NCBI GenBank assembly: GCA_021790855.1
Contig: JAJYFP010000008.1
Span: 1 to 14,809, forward strand
Direction of reading: 5' to 3'
DNA length: 14,809 nucleotides
From: Actinomycetes bacterium
Lineage (GTDB): Bacteria > Actinomycetota > Acidimicrobiia > Acidimicrobiales > Acidimicrobiaceae
Shown here: one piece after another, positions 8,327 to 14,809 of the stretch
How the letters are laid out: every line of letters begins with the position of its first letter
How positions within the stretch are numbered: the first letter of the stretch is position 1
Notes under the pieces: model-generated
Database searches by the model: none
The model's input: only the letters and a program-made list of their open reading frames with translations
What the model was told of the DNA's origin: nothing
Made by a program: the position numbers and the translations under genes

Positions 8327-8722
8327 TTATCGCTTTGAATACTGTGGAGCTTTCCTGGCCTTCTTGAGTCCGTACTTCTTCGACTCTTTCTCTCGGGCAT
8401 CTCTTGTCAAGAAACCTGCCTTCTTCATAACAGGACGCAGCTCAGGATCCACTTCAACAAGTGCACGAGCAAGGCCCAGCCTAATAGCACCAGCCTGTCC
8501 TGATATACCTCCTCCATCAACAGTTACATCGATATCGTAAGTAGTAGACAAGTTTTGCGACGCTACAGGCTCCAAGGCATAGTTTCGACTGGTCAAAGAG
8601 GGAATGTACTCTTCAACTGGACGTCCATTGACAACGACCTTGCCTTCGCCCTCTCTCAATCTAACTCGAGCGACCGCCTCTTTGCGACGGCCCGTACTTT
8701 GTGTTAACGGTTTTGTTGCCAT
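8327..8722 (-). CDS. rpsI: 30S ribosomal protein S9
   Basis: Small-subunit head protein whose C-terminal tail reaches the P-site tRNA. The 131-aa product has the family pattern: [13 protein letters not shown] near the N terminus, [21 protein letters not shown] in the core, and the basic tail [17 protein letters not shown] ending in the invariant SKR. The start is ATG at 8722; the 12-base gap after rplM carries TAGGGTAGGG as ribosome binding site. Partner of rplM in a near-universal two-gene unit, here extended to glmM and glmS. Confidence 0.99.
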   Translation of the reverse strand: MATKPLTQSTGRRKEAVARVRLREGEGKVVVNGRPVEEYIPSLTSRNYALEPVASQNLSTTYDIDVTVDGGGISGQAGAIRLGLARALVEVDPELRPVMKKAGFLTRDAREKESKKYGLKKARKAPQYSKR

Positions 8723-8734
8723 GCCCTACCCTAC

Positions 8735-9199
8735 CTAAACTCCAGAGATTTCTTGGACTTTACGAGCTCCCGCAAAGTCTATCGGCACTGCACCTTGTGC
8801 CTCATGAGGATGCTTTCCACCTTCATAAACTTTGAGCTTCTTCGCCATCTTTCGACCAAGTGGACCTTTGGGAAGCATTCCTTTAATGGCTTTTTCAACT
8901 ACGAACTCCGGCTTAGTTTCAAGCAGATCTTTATATAGCGTAGCTCTAAGCGATCCAGGGTAGCCGGAGTGTCTATATGCATACTTTCGCTCTGCCTTAT
9001 TGGATGTCAAGACCACCTTCGAAGCATTCACAACGATTACGTGATCACCACAGTCCAGGTAAGGGACGTAAGATGTCTTGTGTTTCCCTTTGAGTATCCT
9101 TGCAACCTCGGTTGCCAAGCGACCTAAAACCATATCAGAGGCGTCCACGACAAACCACTGCCTCGTTATATCTGACTGCTTAGTAGCTACGGTCTTCAT
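8735..9199 (-). CDS. rplM: 50S ribosomal protein L13
   Basis: Early-assembling large-subunit protein. The 154-aa product shows the L13 core: RQWFVVDASDMVLGRLATEVA, YLDCGDHVIVVNA, YRHSGYPGSL, and IKGMLPKGPLGRKMAKKLKVY. It is a little longer than the usual 142-147 aa through a short C-terminal tail (GARKVQEISGV). The chosen ATG at 9199 begins MKTVATKQSDITRQW as in actinobacterial homologues and follows a GGTGAGG purine run. The frame stays open to 9301, but that extension overlaps truA and its residues have no L13 character. The 59-base gap after truA holds only a short GCGC/GCGC stem and no clear promoter. Confidence 0.98.
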   Translation of the reverse strand: MKTVATKQSDITRQWFVVDASDMVLGRLATEVARILKGKHKTSYVPYLDCGDHVIVVNASKVVLTSNKAERKYAYRHSGYPGSLRATLYKDLLETKPEFVVEKAIKGMLPKGPLGRKMAKKLKVYEGGKHPHEAQGAVPIDFAGARKVQEISGV

Positions 9200-9258
9200 A
9201 ATCCTCACCGAATATTTGTCTTTAACGGCGCGCTTTGCGCACGAGACACAAGTCAAAA

Positions 9259-10083
9259 TCATACACGCTCGACACGCCAATTCGGACCAGTAAATTCCCA
9301 AGACTTAACTCTATCGAGCCATAATCTTCGCGACTCTTGATTAAAACTGCTATATCCCACTCCAAAGAGATAGAGTCCCCCAGGGGGCGCAACGGAATGT
9401 ATTATAGATCTTTCTCCGCTTATGATTGCTTCGCGCAACACAACTCCACGACGACGGCCACAACCCACCTCTACCAACAACGAAACGATAGAGCGCACCA
9501 TCTGATGACAAAACGAGTTCGACCAAAGAACTATATCGACAAAGTTCTTTGACTCTAAAACCTCCACGCCATATAACACCCTCTTTGTTGGACGACCATC
9601 TCGACCCCCAGACTTACAAAACGCCTTAAAGTCATGCCTCCCGACTAACGCCATTGCCGCAGTTTGCATACGTTTTACATCTAGAGTTTCGCCAACGTAC
9701 CAGGATCTTTCCGTCAAGAAAGGTGAGTCAGCTCCAATTTTATTGATTCGGAAGACATAACATCGGTACTTTGCAGAGTAGCGCGCGGAAAACCACTCTT
9801 CGGTCTCTTCAAGGTGATGAACACGAATAGAACTCGGTAGAAGTCGATTTAAAGATCTTAAAGGACGTTCTGTTCGTGGCTTTCCAGCATCAAATGATAT
9901 AACTTGTCCTACGGCATGAACACCTTTGTCTGTTCGGCCAGCGACGACTAGCTCTATTGAACTTTGAAACACGATATTCAAGGCACAAGTCAGAGCTTCA
10001 CCAACAGTTTCAATGCCTTTTGGTTGAACGCTAAAACCATGAAACTGCGAACCGTCGTACGAAACTAGAGCCGCCCAACGCAT
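9259..10083 (-). CDS. truA: tRNA pseudouridine(38-40) synthase
   Basis: Isomerises uridines 38-40 in the anticodon arm of several tRNAs. The 274-aa product has YDGSQFHGF near the N terminus, the catalytic aspartate D52 in GRTDKGVHA, the motif FSARYSAKYRCYVFRI around the second active-site tyrosine/arginine region, and SFCHQMVRSIVSLLVEVG near the C terminus. The start is ATG at 10083. No convincing ribosome binding site lies in the 50-base gap after rplQ, which instead contains a short hairpin (10098-10113). Location between rplQ and rplM is the standard actinobacterial and firmicute context. Confidence 0.97.
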   Translation of the reverse strand: MRWAALVSYDGSQFHGFSVQPKGIETVGEALTCALNIVFQSSIELVVAGRTDKGVHAVGQVISFDAGKPRTERPLRSLNRLLPSSIRVHHLEETEEWFSARYSAKYRCYVFRINKIGADSPFLTERSWYVGETLDVKRMQTAAMALVGRHDFKAFCKSGGRDGRPTKRVLYGVEVLESKNFVDIVLWSNSFCHQMVRSIVSLLVEVGCGRRRGVVLREAIISGERSIIHSVAPPGGLYLFGVGYSSFNQESRRLWLDRVKSWEFTGPNWRVERV

Positions 10084-10097
10084 AGCATGAAACGAAC

Positions 10098-10113
10098 AGG
10101 AGCCTTAGCCCCT
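10098..10113 (-). other. short hairpin between rplQ and truA
   Basis: The minus-strand RNA can form AGGGGC-UAAG-GCUCCU, a 6-bp stem (one G-U pair) with a 4-base loop, followed by the weak U stretch GUUCGUUU. It could be a leaky terminator or an attenuator that lowers truA expression relative to the ribosomal genes. The stem is too short for a confident terminator call. Confidence 0.3.
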
Positions 10114-10133
10114 ATTCAGACCTAACGACTTTA

Positions 10134-10490
10134 TCACACCAGTTCAATAACGACCATGGGAGCATTATCACCCTGCCTGGGGCCACGCTTCAGGATCCTT
10201 GTATAGCCACCGTGACGTTCTTCGTATCTAGGAGCAATATCACTAAAAAGCTTATGAGCCATATCCTTGTCTCGCAAAAATGCCACCACTTGGCGTTGAT
10301 TATGCAGATCGCCTTTCTTAGCCTTGGTAATCAATCTTTCAATGATAGGTCGTAGCCGCTTCGCCTTGGCTTCTGTCGTAAGGATAGCCTCTGCGGCAAT
10401 CAACGATGCTGCAAGGTTCGCTAAAAGCGCCCGTTGATGGGCCGCACTTCCTCCAAGCCTCTGTCCGTGTTTAGGTCTTCCAGGAACCAT
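10134..10490 (-). CDS. rplQ: 50S ribosomal protein L17
   Basis: Large-subunit protein near the peptide exit tunnel. The 118-aa product has the family start [27 protein letters not shown] in two conserved blocks, [15 protein letters not shown] in the middle, and [25 protein letters not shown] at the C terminus. The ATG at 10490 shares its A with the rpoA stop codon (TAATG), so termination of rpoA and initiation of rplQ are coupled; AAGGAG inside the end of rpoA supplies the ribosome binding site. Pairing with rpoA is near universal in bacteria. Confidence 0.99.
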   Translation of the reverse strand: MVPGRPKHGQRLGGSAAHQRALLANLAASLIAAEAILTTEAKAKRLRPIIERLITKAKKGDLHNQRQVVAFLRDKDMAHKLFSDIAPRYEERHGGYTRILKRGPRQGDNAPMVVIELV

Positions 10491-11428
10491 TAGTCCTTAC
10501 TCCTTAGTGATAAACTGCGGCGCTCCAGTTTGTCAACTACTTCATCCAAAGACTTCTGACCAAAGTTAGTAATGGACAAAAGATCCTCTGGAGTGCGGTT
10601 GATCAGCTCGCCAATTGAATTAATTTGAGCACGCTTTAAGCAGTTGCGAGGTCTTTCCGTTAACTCTAGATCTTCAATTGGAAGATCTAGATCAGGAGAA
10701 CGTTCTTCAATTATCTCTGCTTCAGACAACTCGAGTCCCTGTGGATCCTCTGAAATCTCCGCAACCAATGTAACTAGATTTCTAAGAGTCTCTCCAGCAG
10801 ACGCCAGAGCCTCACGAGGCGATATTGAGCCATCAGTCTCAATATCCAAAACTAGTTGATCGTAATCTGTTGACTGCCCGACTCTAGTTGCCTCCACGTC
10901 CACTGCGACACGGCGGACCGGAGCAAAGATCGAGTCGATCGGAATAATTCCGATCGAAGAAGTCTTCTTATTTCTCTCCGCAGAAGAGTATGCTCTTCCT
11001 CTTTCCACCACTGCGTCAAGTGCCAATCGTCCTCTTTGCGAAAGCGTCGCAATGTGCAGATCCGGATTTACAATCTCGACATCCGAAGAGAGCACGAAGT
11101 CCTCTGCTCTGACGACCCTTGGCCCCCGTACATCAAGTCGAATCGTTACAGGTTCGTCTGAAAAACTTCGAAATACAATGTCCTTGAGATTAAGGACAAG
11201 ATCGGTCACATCCTCTTTAACCCCTGGAAGCGTGGTAAACTCATGCAGTGCATCATCAAAACGCACCTGGGTAATCGCGGCACCTGGGATGGAAGATATG
11301 AGCACTCTACGCAACATACCTCCGATCGTGTAACCAAATCCTGGCTCCAACGGACCAAAGGAAAATCTCTGCCGATTCCCGATCTCTTCGCCTATGGCCT
11401 CAATGGAGGGACGCTGAATAAATAACAC
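10490..11428 (-). CDS. rpoA: DNA-directed RNA polymerase subunit alpha
   Basis: Scaffold subunit that dimerises and nucleates polymerase assembly. The 312-aa product has an N-terminal domain with [20 protein letters not shown] and [11 protein letters not shown], an acidic linker around residues 235-253, and a C-terminal domain from about 254 that binds UP elements and activators. In the latter, R259, N262, C263 and K265 match E. coli R265, N268, C269 and K271, and [10 protein letters not shown] is the second DNA-contact loop. The start is GTG at 11428, with AAGGAG 7 bases upstream, 18 bases after rpsD. In the N-terminal domain the usual LGN before the LRR segment reads IGG. The coding DNA holds unusually strong inverted repeats at 10665-10691 and 10935-10957. 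Confidence 0.99.
   Translation of the reverse strand: MLFIQRPSIEAIGEEIGNRQRFSFGPLEPGFGYTIGGMLRRVLISSIPGAAITQVRFDDALHEFTTLPGVKEDVTDLVLNLKDIVFRSFSDEPVTIRLDVRGPRVVRAEDFVLSSDVEIVNPDLHIATLSQRGRLALDAVVERGRAYSSAERNKKTSSIGIIPIDSIFAPVRRVAVDVEATRVGQSTDYDQLVLDIETDGSISPREALASAGETLRNLVTLVAEISEDPQGLELSEAEIIEERSPDLDLPIEDLELTERPRNCLKRAQINSIGELINRTPEDLLSITNFGQKSLDEVVDKLERRSLSLRSKD
10665..10691. repeat. 27-base inverted repeat in the rpoA linker
   Basis: Perfect 11-bp arms (TCTAGATCTTC and GAAGATCTAGA) flank a 5-base loop. The repeat codes for residues 246-255 of RpoA ([10 protein letters not shown]), exactly where the flexible linker meets the C-terminal domain. As RNA it would be an 11-bp hairpin inside the coding region. 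Confidence 0.85.
10935..10957. repeat. 23-base perfect palindrome in rpoA
   Basis: Arms TCGATCGGAAT and ATTCCGATCGA are perfect 11-bp complements around a single central base. It codes for SIGIIPID (residues about 158-165). Two shorter inverted repeats follow directly: AAGAAG-T-CTTCTT at 10957-10969 and GAAGAG-TATG-CTCTTC at 10983-10998. Confidence 0.85.
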
Positions 11429-11446
11429 TCTCTCTCTCCTTAGATT

Positions 11447-12067
11447 TTACTTCGAGTAAAGTTCCACGATCAACTGTTCACGTACTGGAACGTCGATCTG
11501 TTCTCGCAATGGAGGGTTTAGTACTCGCACTCCAGTGCCTTCTCTTTCGAGCCACGCAGGTAGTTGACGATCAAGCGTATCGCGGTTATGCTGGACGACA
11601 ATTTGCTGTTCAAATCCGTCGACCAGGGCAACCAGATCACCTTTTTTAACTCGCATTGAAGGAATGTCCACACGTTTTCCGTTGACCAGAACGTGACGAT
11701 GCCGTACGAACTGTCTGGCCTGTGATCTCGATGACGCCCATCCTGCTCTAAAGACGATGTTATCAAGACGCAGTTCTAACATGCGGAGCAGGTTTTCTCC
11801 GGTGATACCGCTCTGTCGGTTGGCCTCTTCATAGGTATTTCGAAACTGCTTCTCAAGCACACCATAGATTCTTCTGGCCTTTTGCTTCTCTCGAAGCTGC
11901 GTTGAGTACTCCGAACCTTGACGCGTCCTATCTCTACCGTGCTCCCCTGGAGGAAATGGTCTGGACTCCATTGGACAACGTGAAGAGTCACATTTGGGAC
12001 CCTTCAGATAAAGCTTCATGCGCTCTCGTCTGCATAATCTGCATACTGGACCTGTATAACGTGCCAC
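11447..12067 (-). CDS. rpsD: 30S ribosomal protein S4 (zinc-binding form)
   Basis: Primary 16S rRNA binder that starts small-subunit assembly. The 206-aa product begins MARYTGPVCRLCRRERMKL, with C9, C12, C26 and C31 forming the zinc site of the Cys-containing S4 type. The S4 RNA-binding domain follows with MLELRLDNIVFRAGWASSR, ARQFVRHRHVLVNGKRVDIPS and the C-terminal YSK. The start is GTG at 12067, 8 bases after rpsK (TAA AGTAAAAA GTG). No good ribosome binding site lies at normal distance, so coupling to rpsK is likely. S4 is an autoregulator of the alpha operon in E. coli; no equivalent pseudoknot is evident here. Confidence 0.99.
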   Translation of the reverse strand: MARYTGPVCRLCRRERMKLYLKGPKCDSSRCPMESRPFPPGEHGRDRTRQGSEYSTQLREKQKARRIYGVLEKQFRNTYEEANRQSGITGENLLRMLELRLDNIVFRAGWASSRSQARQFVRHRHVLVNGKRVDIPSMRVKKGDLVALVDGFEQQIVVQHNRDTLDRQLPAWLEREGTGVRVLNPPLREQIDVPVREQLIVELYSK

Positions 12068-12075
12068 TTTTTACT

Positions 12076-12474
12076 TTATACCCTTCTTCGCTTCTTTGGC
12101 CTGCAACCGTTATGAGGAATAGGCGTCACGTCTCTAACGGAAACTATCTCGATACCAGCGTTGGCTATTGCTCTATGTGCGGTCTCTCTTCCAGATCCTG
12201 GACCCTTAACCAAAACTTCAACCTGTCTTACACCGTGTTCTTGCGCTCTCTTGGCACAAGTCTCCGCTGCCACTTGTGCGGCAAAAGGTGTCGATTTTCT
12301 CGAGCCTTTAAACCCTACGTTTCCTGCGGAAGCCCACGCCAAGACGTTCCCTTGTTGATCAGTTATCGTCACAATCGTATTGTTAAACGAGGAGTGAATG
12401 TGGGCCACTCCATAAGCTACATTTTTTCTTTCACGCCTACGAGGACGACGTCCACCGGCCCTTGGCTTAGCCAT
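12076..12474 (-). CDS. rpsK: 30S ribosomal protein S11
   Basis: Small-subunit platform protein that contacts mRNA near the E site. The 132-aa product has a basic N terminus ([14 protein letters not shown]), then [53 protein letters not shown] and the ending [17 protein letters not shown], all diagnostic. The start is ATG at 12474 with GGAGGG 9 bases upstream, 38 bases after rpsM. Confidence 0.99.
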   Translation of the reverse strand: MAKPRAGGRRPRRRERKNVAYGVAHIHSSFNNTIVTITDQQGNVLAWASAGNVGFKGSRKSTPFAAQVAAETCAKRAQEHGVRQVEVLVKGPGSGRETAHRAIANAGIEIVSVRDVTPIPHNGCRPKKRRRV

Positions 12475-12512
12475 TAGCTAAAACCCTCCAATCATATCAT
12501 CAACCATTACGG

Positions 12513-12893
12513 CTACTTACGAGCTGCCTTTTTCTTTCCGGCAACCGTTTTTTTCGGACCTTTTCGAGTCCTTGCATTAGTGTGAGTACGTTGCCCGTGC
12601 ACAGGCAGTCCCCTACGATGTCGAAGTCCTTGGTAACATCCGATCTGAATCTTACGTTTTATATCCTGGTCTACTTCACGTCGTAGATCGCCTTCGACAC
12701 GGAGATTTTGATCGATGTAGTTCCTAAGGCGGCTTATCTCGTCGTCGGTCAGATCTTTTACTCGAGTATCTAGATCCACTTGCGTCTCTTTGCAGATCTT
12801 TTGCGAAGTTGTAAGACCTATACCGTAGATGTAAGTAAGTGAGATCTCAAGTCTCTTATCTCTGGGAATATCTACGCCTGCTATACGAGCCAT
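12513..12893 (-). CDS. rpsM: 30S ribosomal protein S13
   Basis: Small-subunit head protein at bridge B1 with the large subunit; its tail touches P-site tRNA. The 126-aa product begins [19 protein letters not shown] and continues TYIYGIG, the helix-two-turn-helix, [38 protein letters not shown] and a lysine-rich tail. The start is ATG at 12893, 6 bases after the rpmJ stop; AAGGA near the end of rpmJ serves as ribosome binding site about 9 bases upstream. Confidence 0.99.
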   Translation of the reverse strand: MARIAGVDIPRDKRLEISLTYIYGIGLTTSQKICKETQVDLDTRVKDLTDDEISRLRNYIDQNLRVEGDLRREVDQDIKRKIQIGCYQGLRHRRGLPVHGQRTHTNARTRKGPKKTVAGKKKAARK

Positions 12894-12899
12894 CTAAAC

Positions 12900-13013
12900 T
12901 TATCCTTGCCGCTGCTTATGTCTTGGGTTCTCGCAAATAACGAGAACCGTTCTCTCTCTTTTTATGACCTTGCACTTTTCGCAAATAGTCTTAACACTTG
13001 GTCTTACCTTCAT
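12900..13013 (-). CDS. rpmJ: 50S ribosomal protein L36 (zinc-binding form)
   Basis: Smallest large-subunit protein. I translated 37 residues, beginning [17 protein letters not shown] and ending [12 protein letters not shown]11, C14, C27 and H32 form the zinc ribbon of the Cys-containing L36 type. The length is exactly the family norm. The start is ATG at 13013, with AGGTGG 9 bases upstream. It sits between infA and rpsM as in most bacteria. Confidence 0.98.
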   Translation of the reverse strand: MKVRPSVKTICEKCKVIKRERTVLVICENPRHKQRQG

Positions 13014-13034
13014 CTCGCGATGCCACCTAGTCTG

Positions 13035-13048
13035 TTAATAATTATTAA
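13035..13048. repeat. AT-only palindrome between infA and rpmJ
   Basis: TTAATAATTATTAA is a perfect 14-base palindrome inside an AT-rich island (about 13033-13070) in the 64-base infA-rpmJ gap. Just before it, after the infA stop, AACC-GAGAA-GGTT followed by TTTT could form a very weak hairpin. It may be an RNase-sensitive or regulatory spacer; no function can be shown from sequence. Confidence 0.6.
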
Positions 13049-13077
13049 TAAAAACAAATTTTAAAAAACCTTCTCGG

Positions 13078-13302
13078 TTACTTATACCTATAGGTAATAC
13101 GTCCCCTAGTGAGATCGTATGGAGTGAACTCAACCTGGACGCGATCTCCTGGAAGTATTCGAATTCGATGCATGCGCATCTTACCCGAACTATGGGCCAA
13201 TACCTTATGCCCATTCTCTAGTTCTACACGAAACATTGCGTTCGGGAGCGGTTCAATAACCTTTCCCTCGACCACGATCACGTCTTCTTTTGGTTGCGAC
13301 AG
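13078..13302 (-). CDS. infA: translation initiation factor IF-1 (probable CTG start)
   Basis: Binds the A site of the 30S subunit during initiation. It is a single OB-fold with the diagnostic blocks [48 protein letters not shown] and [14 protein letters not shown]. The chosen start is CTG at 13302-13300, giving 74 aa and the N terminus (M)[12 protein letters not shown], which matches family members that begin M-x-x-x-KEDVI. A perfect AGGAGG lies 6 bases upstream of that CTG. The first conventional start, GTG at 13281, gives 67 aa, has no ribosome binding site at useful distance, and drops conserved residues. The usual AHISGKMR reads AHSSGKMR here. The gene follows map after 122 bases and has its own promoter candidate. 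Confidence 0.9.
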   Translation of the reverse strand: MSQPKEDVIVVEGKVIEPLPNAMFRVELENGHKVLAHSSGKMRMHRIRILPGDRVQVEFTPYDLTRGRITYRYK

Positions 13303-13308
13303 TTTACT

Positions 13309-13314
13309 CCTCCT
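13309..13314 (-). promoter_or_regulatory. ribosome binding site that decides the infA start
   Basis: AGGAGG, the full anti-Shine-Dalgarno complement, lies 6 bases before CTG at 13302 and 27 bases before the alternative GTG at 13281. Its placement is the main argument for CTG initiation. Confidence 0.75.
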
Positions 13315-13376
13315 AGCTAAAGTGATGATCTAGACAAGGTACCTTCAGTATCCAGGCAAAAATCACCCGAACGGTC

Positions 13377-13382
13377 ATTATA
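13377..13382 (-). promoter_or_regulatory. candidate -10 element of an infA promoter
   Basis: A perfect TATAAT lies in the 122-base map-infA gap, the widest gap in the ribosomal cluster. The -35 is poor: GTCTAC at 17 bases, or TTGGTC at 20 bases. A transcript from here would have a leader of about 68 bases before the CTG start and could drive infA-rpmJ-rpsM-rpsK-rpsD-rpoA-rplQ separately from adk-map. Confidence 0.4.
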
Positions 13383-13424
13383 GTTGCTATTTAGGTCCAG
13401 TAGACCAAGCTCTATCACAATTCC

Positions 13425-14165
13425 CTAAGGAACAGTTAAAATTTCCGGGCCTTCATCAGTTACTGCAACTGTATGCTCGAAATGAGCGGACAGCGATCCG
13501 TCTTTCGTCACGACACTCCAGCCGTCCGAGAGCTGAAGCGTTTCAGGTCCACCAACATTAACCATTGGCTCAATGGCAAATACGTTTCCCGCACGCATCT
13601 TTGGTCCAGCTGATCCTGGCCAGTAGTTGGGGACATTAGGAGGTTCGTGCATAGCAGTCCCAATTCCATGGCCTACATACTCTCTGACCACAGAAAACCC
13701 AGCCTTCTCGCATACCTCCTGTACGGCTCGCCCAATCTCATGAAGATGCTTTCCTGGCCACATCTCGTCGATTCCTGCATACAGTGAACGTTCCGTAACC
13801 TCCATTAGACGCTGAGCCAACTTTGATACCTTGCCGACTGCAGCTGTATAAGCCGCATCTCCGTGATACCCCTCCACTATTGCACCTGCGTCAATGGAAA
13901 TGATATCGCCTTCTTCAAGGCGATACTCGCCGGGGATTCCATGAACGATCATGGAGTTTGGCGAGGAGCATATTACCGCCGGGAAACCGTGATAGTTCAA
14001 AAAATTCGAGCGAGCGCCACGCTTTTCAAGCACCTCCCGTGCCACTTTATCTATCTCAAGCGTTGTAACTCCGGGGCGAATAGCCTTTCGAGTTGCTTCG
14101 TGAATTTCCGCGACGACCCGGCCGGCTCTACGCATCTTTTTGATCTCATCTTTTGTACGAATCAT
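13425..14165 (-). CDS. map: methionine aminopeptidase, type I
   Basis: Removes the N-terminal methionine from new proteins in the cytosol. The 246-aa product is a short type Ia pita-bread enzyme without an N-terminal zinc extension. The metal ligands are all present: D92 (SIDAG), D103 (GYHGDAAYT), H166 (GHGIG), E199 (AIEPM) and E230 (FEHT). H75 in VHGIP and H173 in MHEPP complete the active site. The start is ATG at 14165, with a GGGG about 8 bases upstream, 24 bases after adk. The adk-map-infA order is standard for Actinobacteria and Firmicutes. Confidence 0.98.
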   Translation of the reverse strand: MIRTKDEIKKMRRAGRVVAEIHEATRKAIRPGVTTLEIDKVAREVLEKRGARSNFLNYHGFPAVICSSPNSMIVHGIPGEYRLEEGDIISIDAGAIVEGYHGDAAYTAAVGKVSKLAQRLMEVTERSLYAGIDEMWPGKHLHEIGRAVQEVCEKAGFSVVREYVGHGIGTAMHEPPNVPNYWPGSAGPKMRAGNVFAIEPMVNVGGPETLQLSDGWSVVTKDGSLSAHFEHTVAVTDEGPEILTVP

Positions 14166-14189
14166 ACATGAACCCCAATTACCGCGAAT

Positions 14190-14809
14190 CTAGAGGTCAA
14201 TAGGATTGCCTCTCATTCTGTTGATAACTGAGATAAGTCGTGCCATAACCTCGTCGGGATCACCAACGCCATTAACCACCACCAGCTTATCTCTATCTTG
14301 ATAGTAGTGGACAAGCGGCGCGGTCTGTGTCTCATAGAGGTCTAACCGCCTTTGAATGGCTGTCTCGGTGTCGTCCTCACGTTGGACAACCTCACCTCCA
14401 CAGCTATCACAGGTCCAGTCATGCTTTGGCCTATCTGTAAGTGAGTAGTTAGCTCCACATACCGAACAGACCCTACGTGACGCTAGCCTCCTTAGAACTA
14501 GTTCCGTCGGGACGTCCAGGTCAACTACGATATCCAGGTCTGAAGGGTACAGGATCTTTTCAAGATCTTGCGCCTGGCCAAGCGTACGTGGGTAGCCGTC
14601 CAATAAGAATCCACGAAGACGAGCATCTGCCTCCCCAAGCCTCTCTTTTACCACACCCGTAATCACATCATCGGGAACCAGCTCTCCCTTTTCCATGTAG
14701 GCCCTTGCCAACTGACCAAATTCAGAGGTTCCTCGTGCAGCTGAGCGCAACATATCTCCTGTAGAGATATGAGGAATAACGTAGTGATGAGAGAGTCGCG
14801 TCGACTGTG
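14190..14809 (-). CDS. adk: adenylate kinase (5' end beyond window)
   Basis: Catalyses ATP + AMP = 2 ADP. The frame is open to the window edge; the visible part begins in the AMP-binding region (QSTRLSHHYVIPHISTGDML), so the P-loop and roughly the first 15-20 residues are outside. Also visible are LDGYPRTLGQA, the LID with a C-x2-C-x16-C-x2-C zinc site (CSVCGANYS ... CDSCGG), and REDDTETAIQRRL. The long-type zinc LID is typical of Gram-positive bacteria. The ATG at 14753 is internal (the GDML methionine), not the start. Confidence 0.97.
   Translation of the reverse strand, partial: QSTRLSHHYVIPHISTGDMLRSAARGTSEFGQLARAYMEKGELVPDDVITGVVKERLGEADARLRGFLLDGYPRTLGQAQDLEKILYPSDLDIVVDLDVPTELVLRRLASRRVCSVCGANYSLTDRPKHDWTCDSCGGEVVQREDDTETAIQRRLDLYETQTAPLVHYYQDRDKLVVVNGVGDPDEVMARLISVINRMRGNPIDL

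Noticed and set aside
9200..9258. GCGC-AAA-GCGC stem and a TTGACT in the truA-rplM gap as an L13 leader or promoter.
   Set aside because: Stem is only 4-5 bp and no -10 hexamer lies at a proper distance from TTGACT.
9200..9301. Upstream extension of the rplM frame with several cysteines.
   Set aside because: Overlaps truA, lacks L13 similarity, and the ATG at 9199 has a purine-rich site and the normal L13 N terminus.
11902..12477. Plus-strand open frame of 191 codons opposite rpsD and rpsK.
   Set aside because: Spans two well-supported ribosomal genes on the other strand; composition is an artefact of their codon use.
14190..14753. ATG at 14753 as the adk start.
   Set aside because: The frame continues in conserved adenylate kinase sequence (PHISTGD) to the window edge, so this ATG is internal.

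Overview
The window is a housekeeping block from a bacterium that looks like an actinobacterium of moderate G+C (near 50% by eye). Lineage is inferred from three things. The gene order adk-map-infA-rpmJ-rpsM-rpsK-rpsD-rpoA-rplQ-truA-rplM-rpsI-glmM-glmS ... acpS-nnr-alr is the Actinomycetota arrangement. S4 and L36 are the zinc-binding forms. About half of the genes use GTG, TTG or CTG starts. The moderate G+C and protein style fit an Acidimicrobiia-like organism better than a high-G+C Streptomyces or Mycobacterium, but this placement is tentative.

Layout, read along the minus strand from the right edge. Positions 14809-12076 hold adk (5' end outside the window), map, infA, rpmJ, rpsM and rpsK. 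Positions 12067-10134 hold rpsD, rpoA and rplQ. Then come truA (10083-9259), rplM-rpsI (9199-8327) and glmM-glmS (8323-5146). Most spacings are 0-60 bases, so this is probably one long, internally promoted transcription unit that joins initiation and ribosome assembly, the RNA polymerase alpha subunit, tRNA modification and the first steps of UDP-GlcNAc synthesis. The largest gap is 122 bases before infA; it carries a perfect TATAAT and a strong AGGAGG placed for a CTG start codon.

The block is interrupted at 4124-5143 by the only plus-strand gene, a GT4-type glycosyltransferase. It ends 2 bases from the glmS stop and diverges from a LysR-type regulator (3745-2831). The regulator is followed on the same strand by acpS, a bifunctional NAD(P)HX repair gene (nnr) and alr (3' end outside the window). 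Alanine racemase, GlmM and GlmS all feed peptidoglycan synthesis; AcpS activates acyl carrier protein for lipid synthesis.

There is no mobile element, CRISPR array, tRNA, rRNA or defence-like cassette, and I do not see an undescribed system. The points worth a second look are the probable CTG start of infA, perfect inverted repeats inside rpoA (one exactly at the interdomain linker), the glycosyltransferase/LysR pair set into an otherwise standard gene order, and an AT-rich palindrome between infA and rpmJ.
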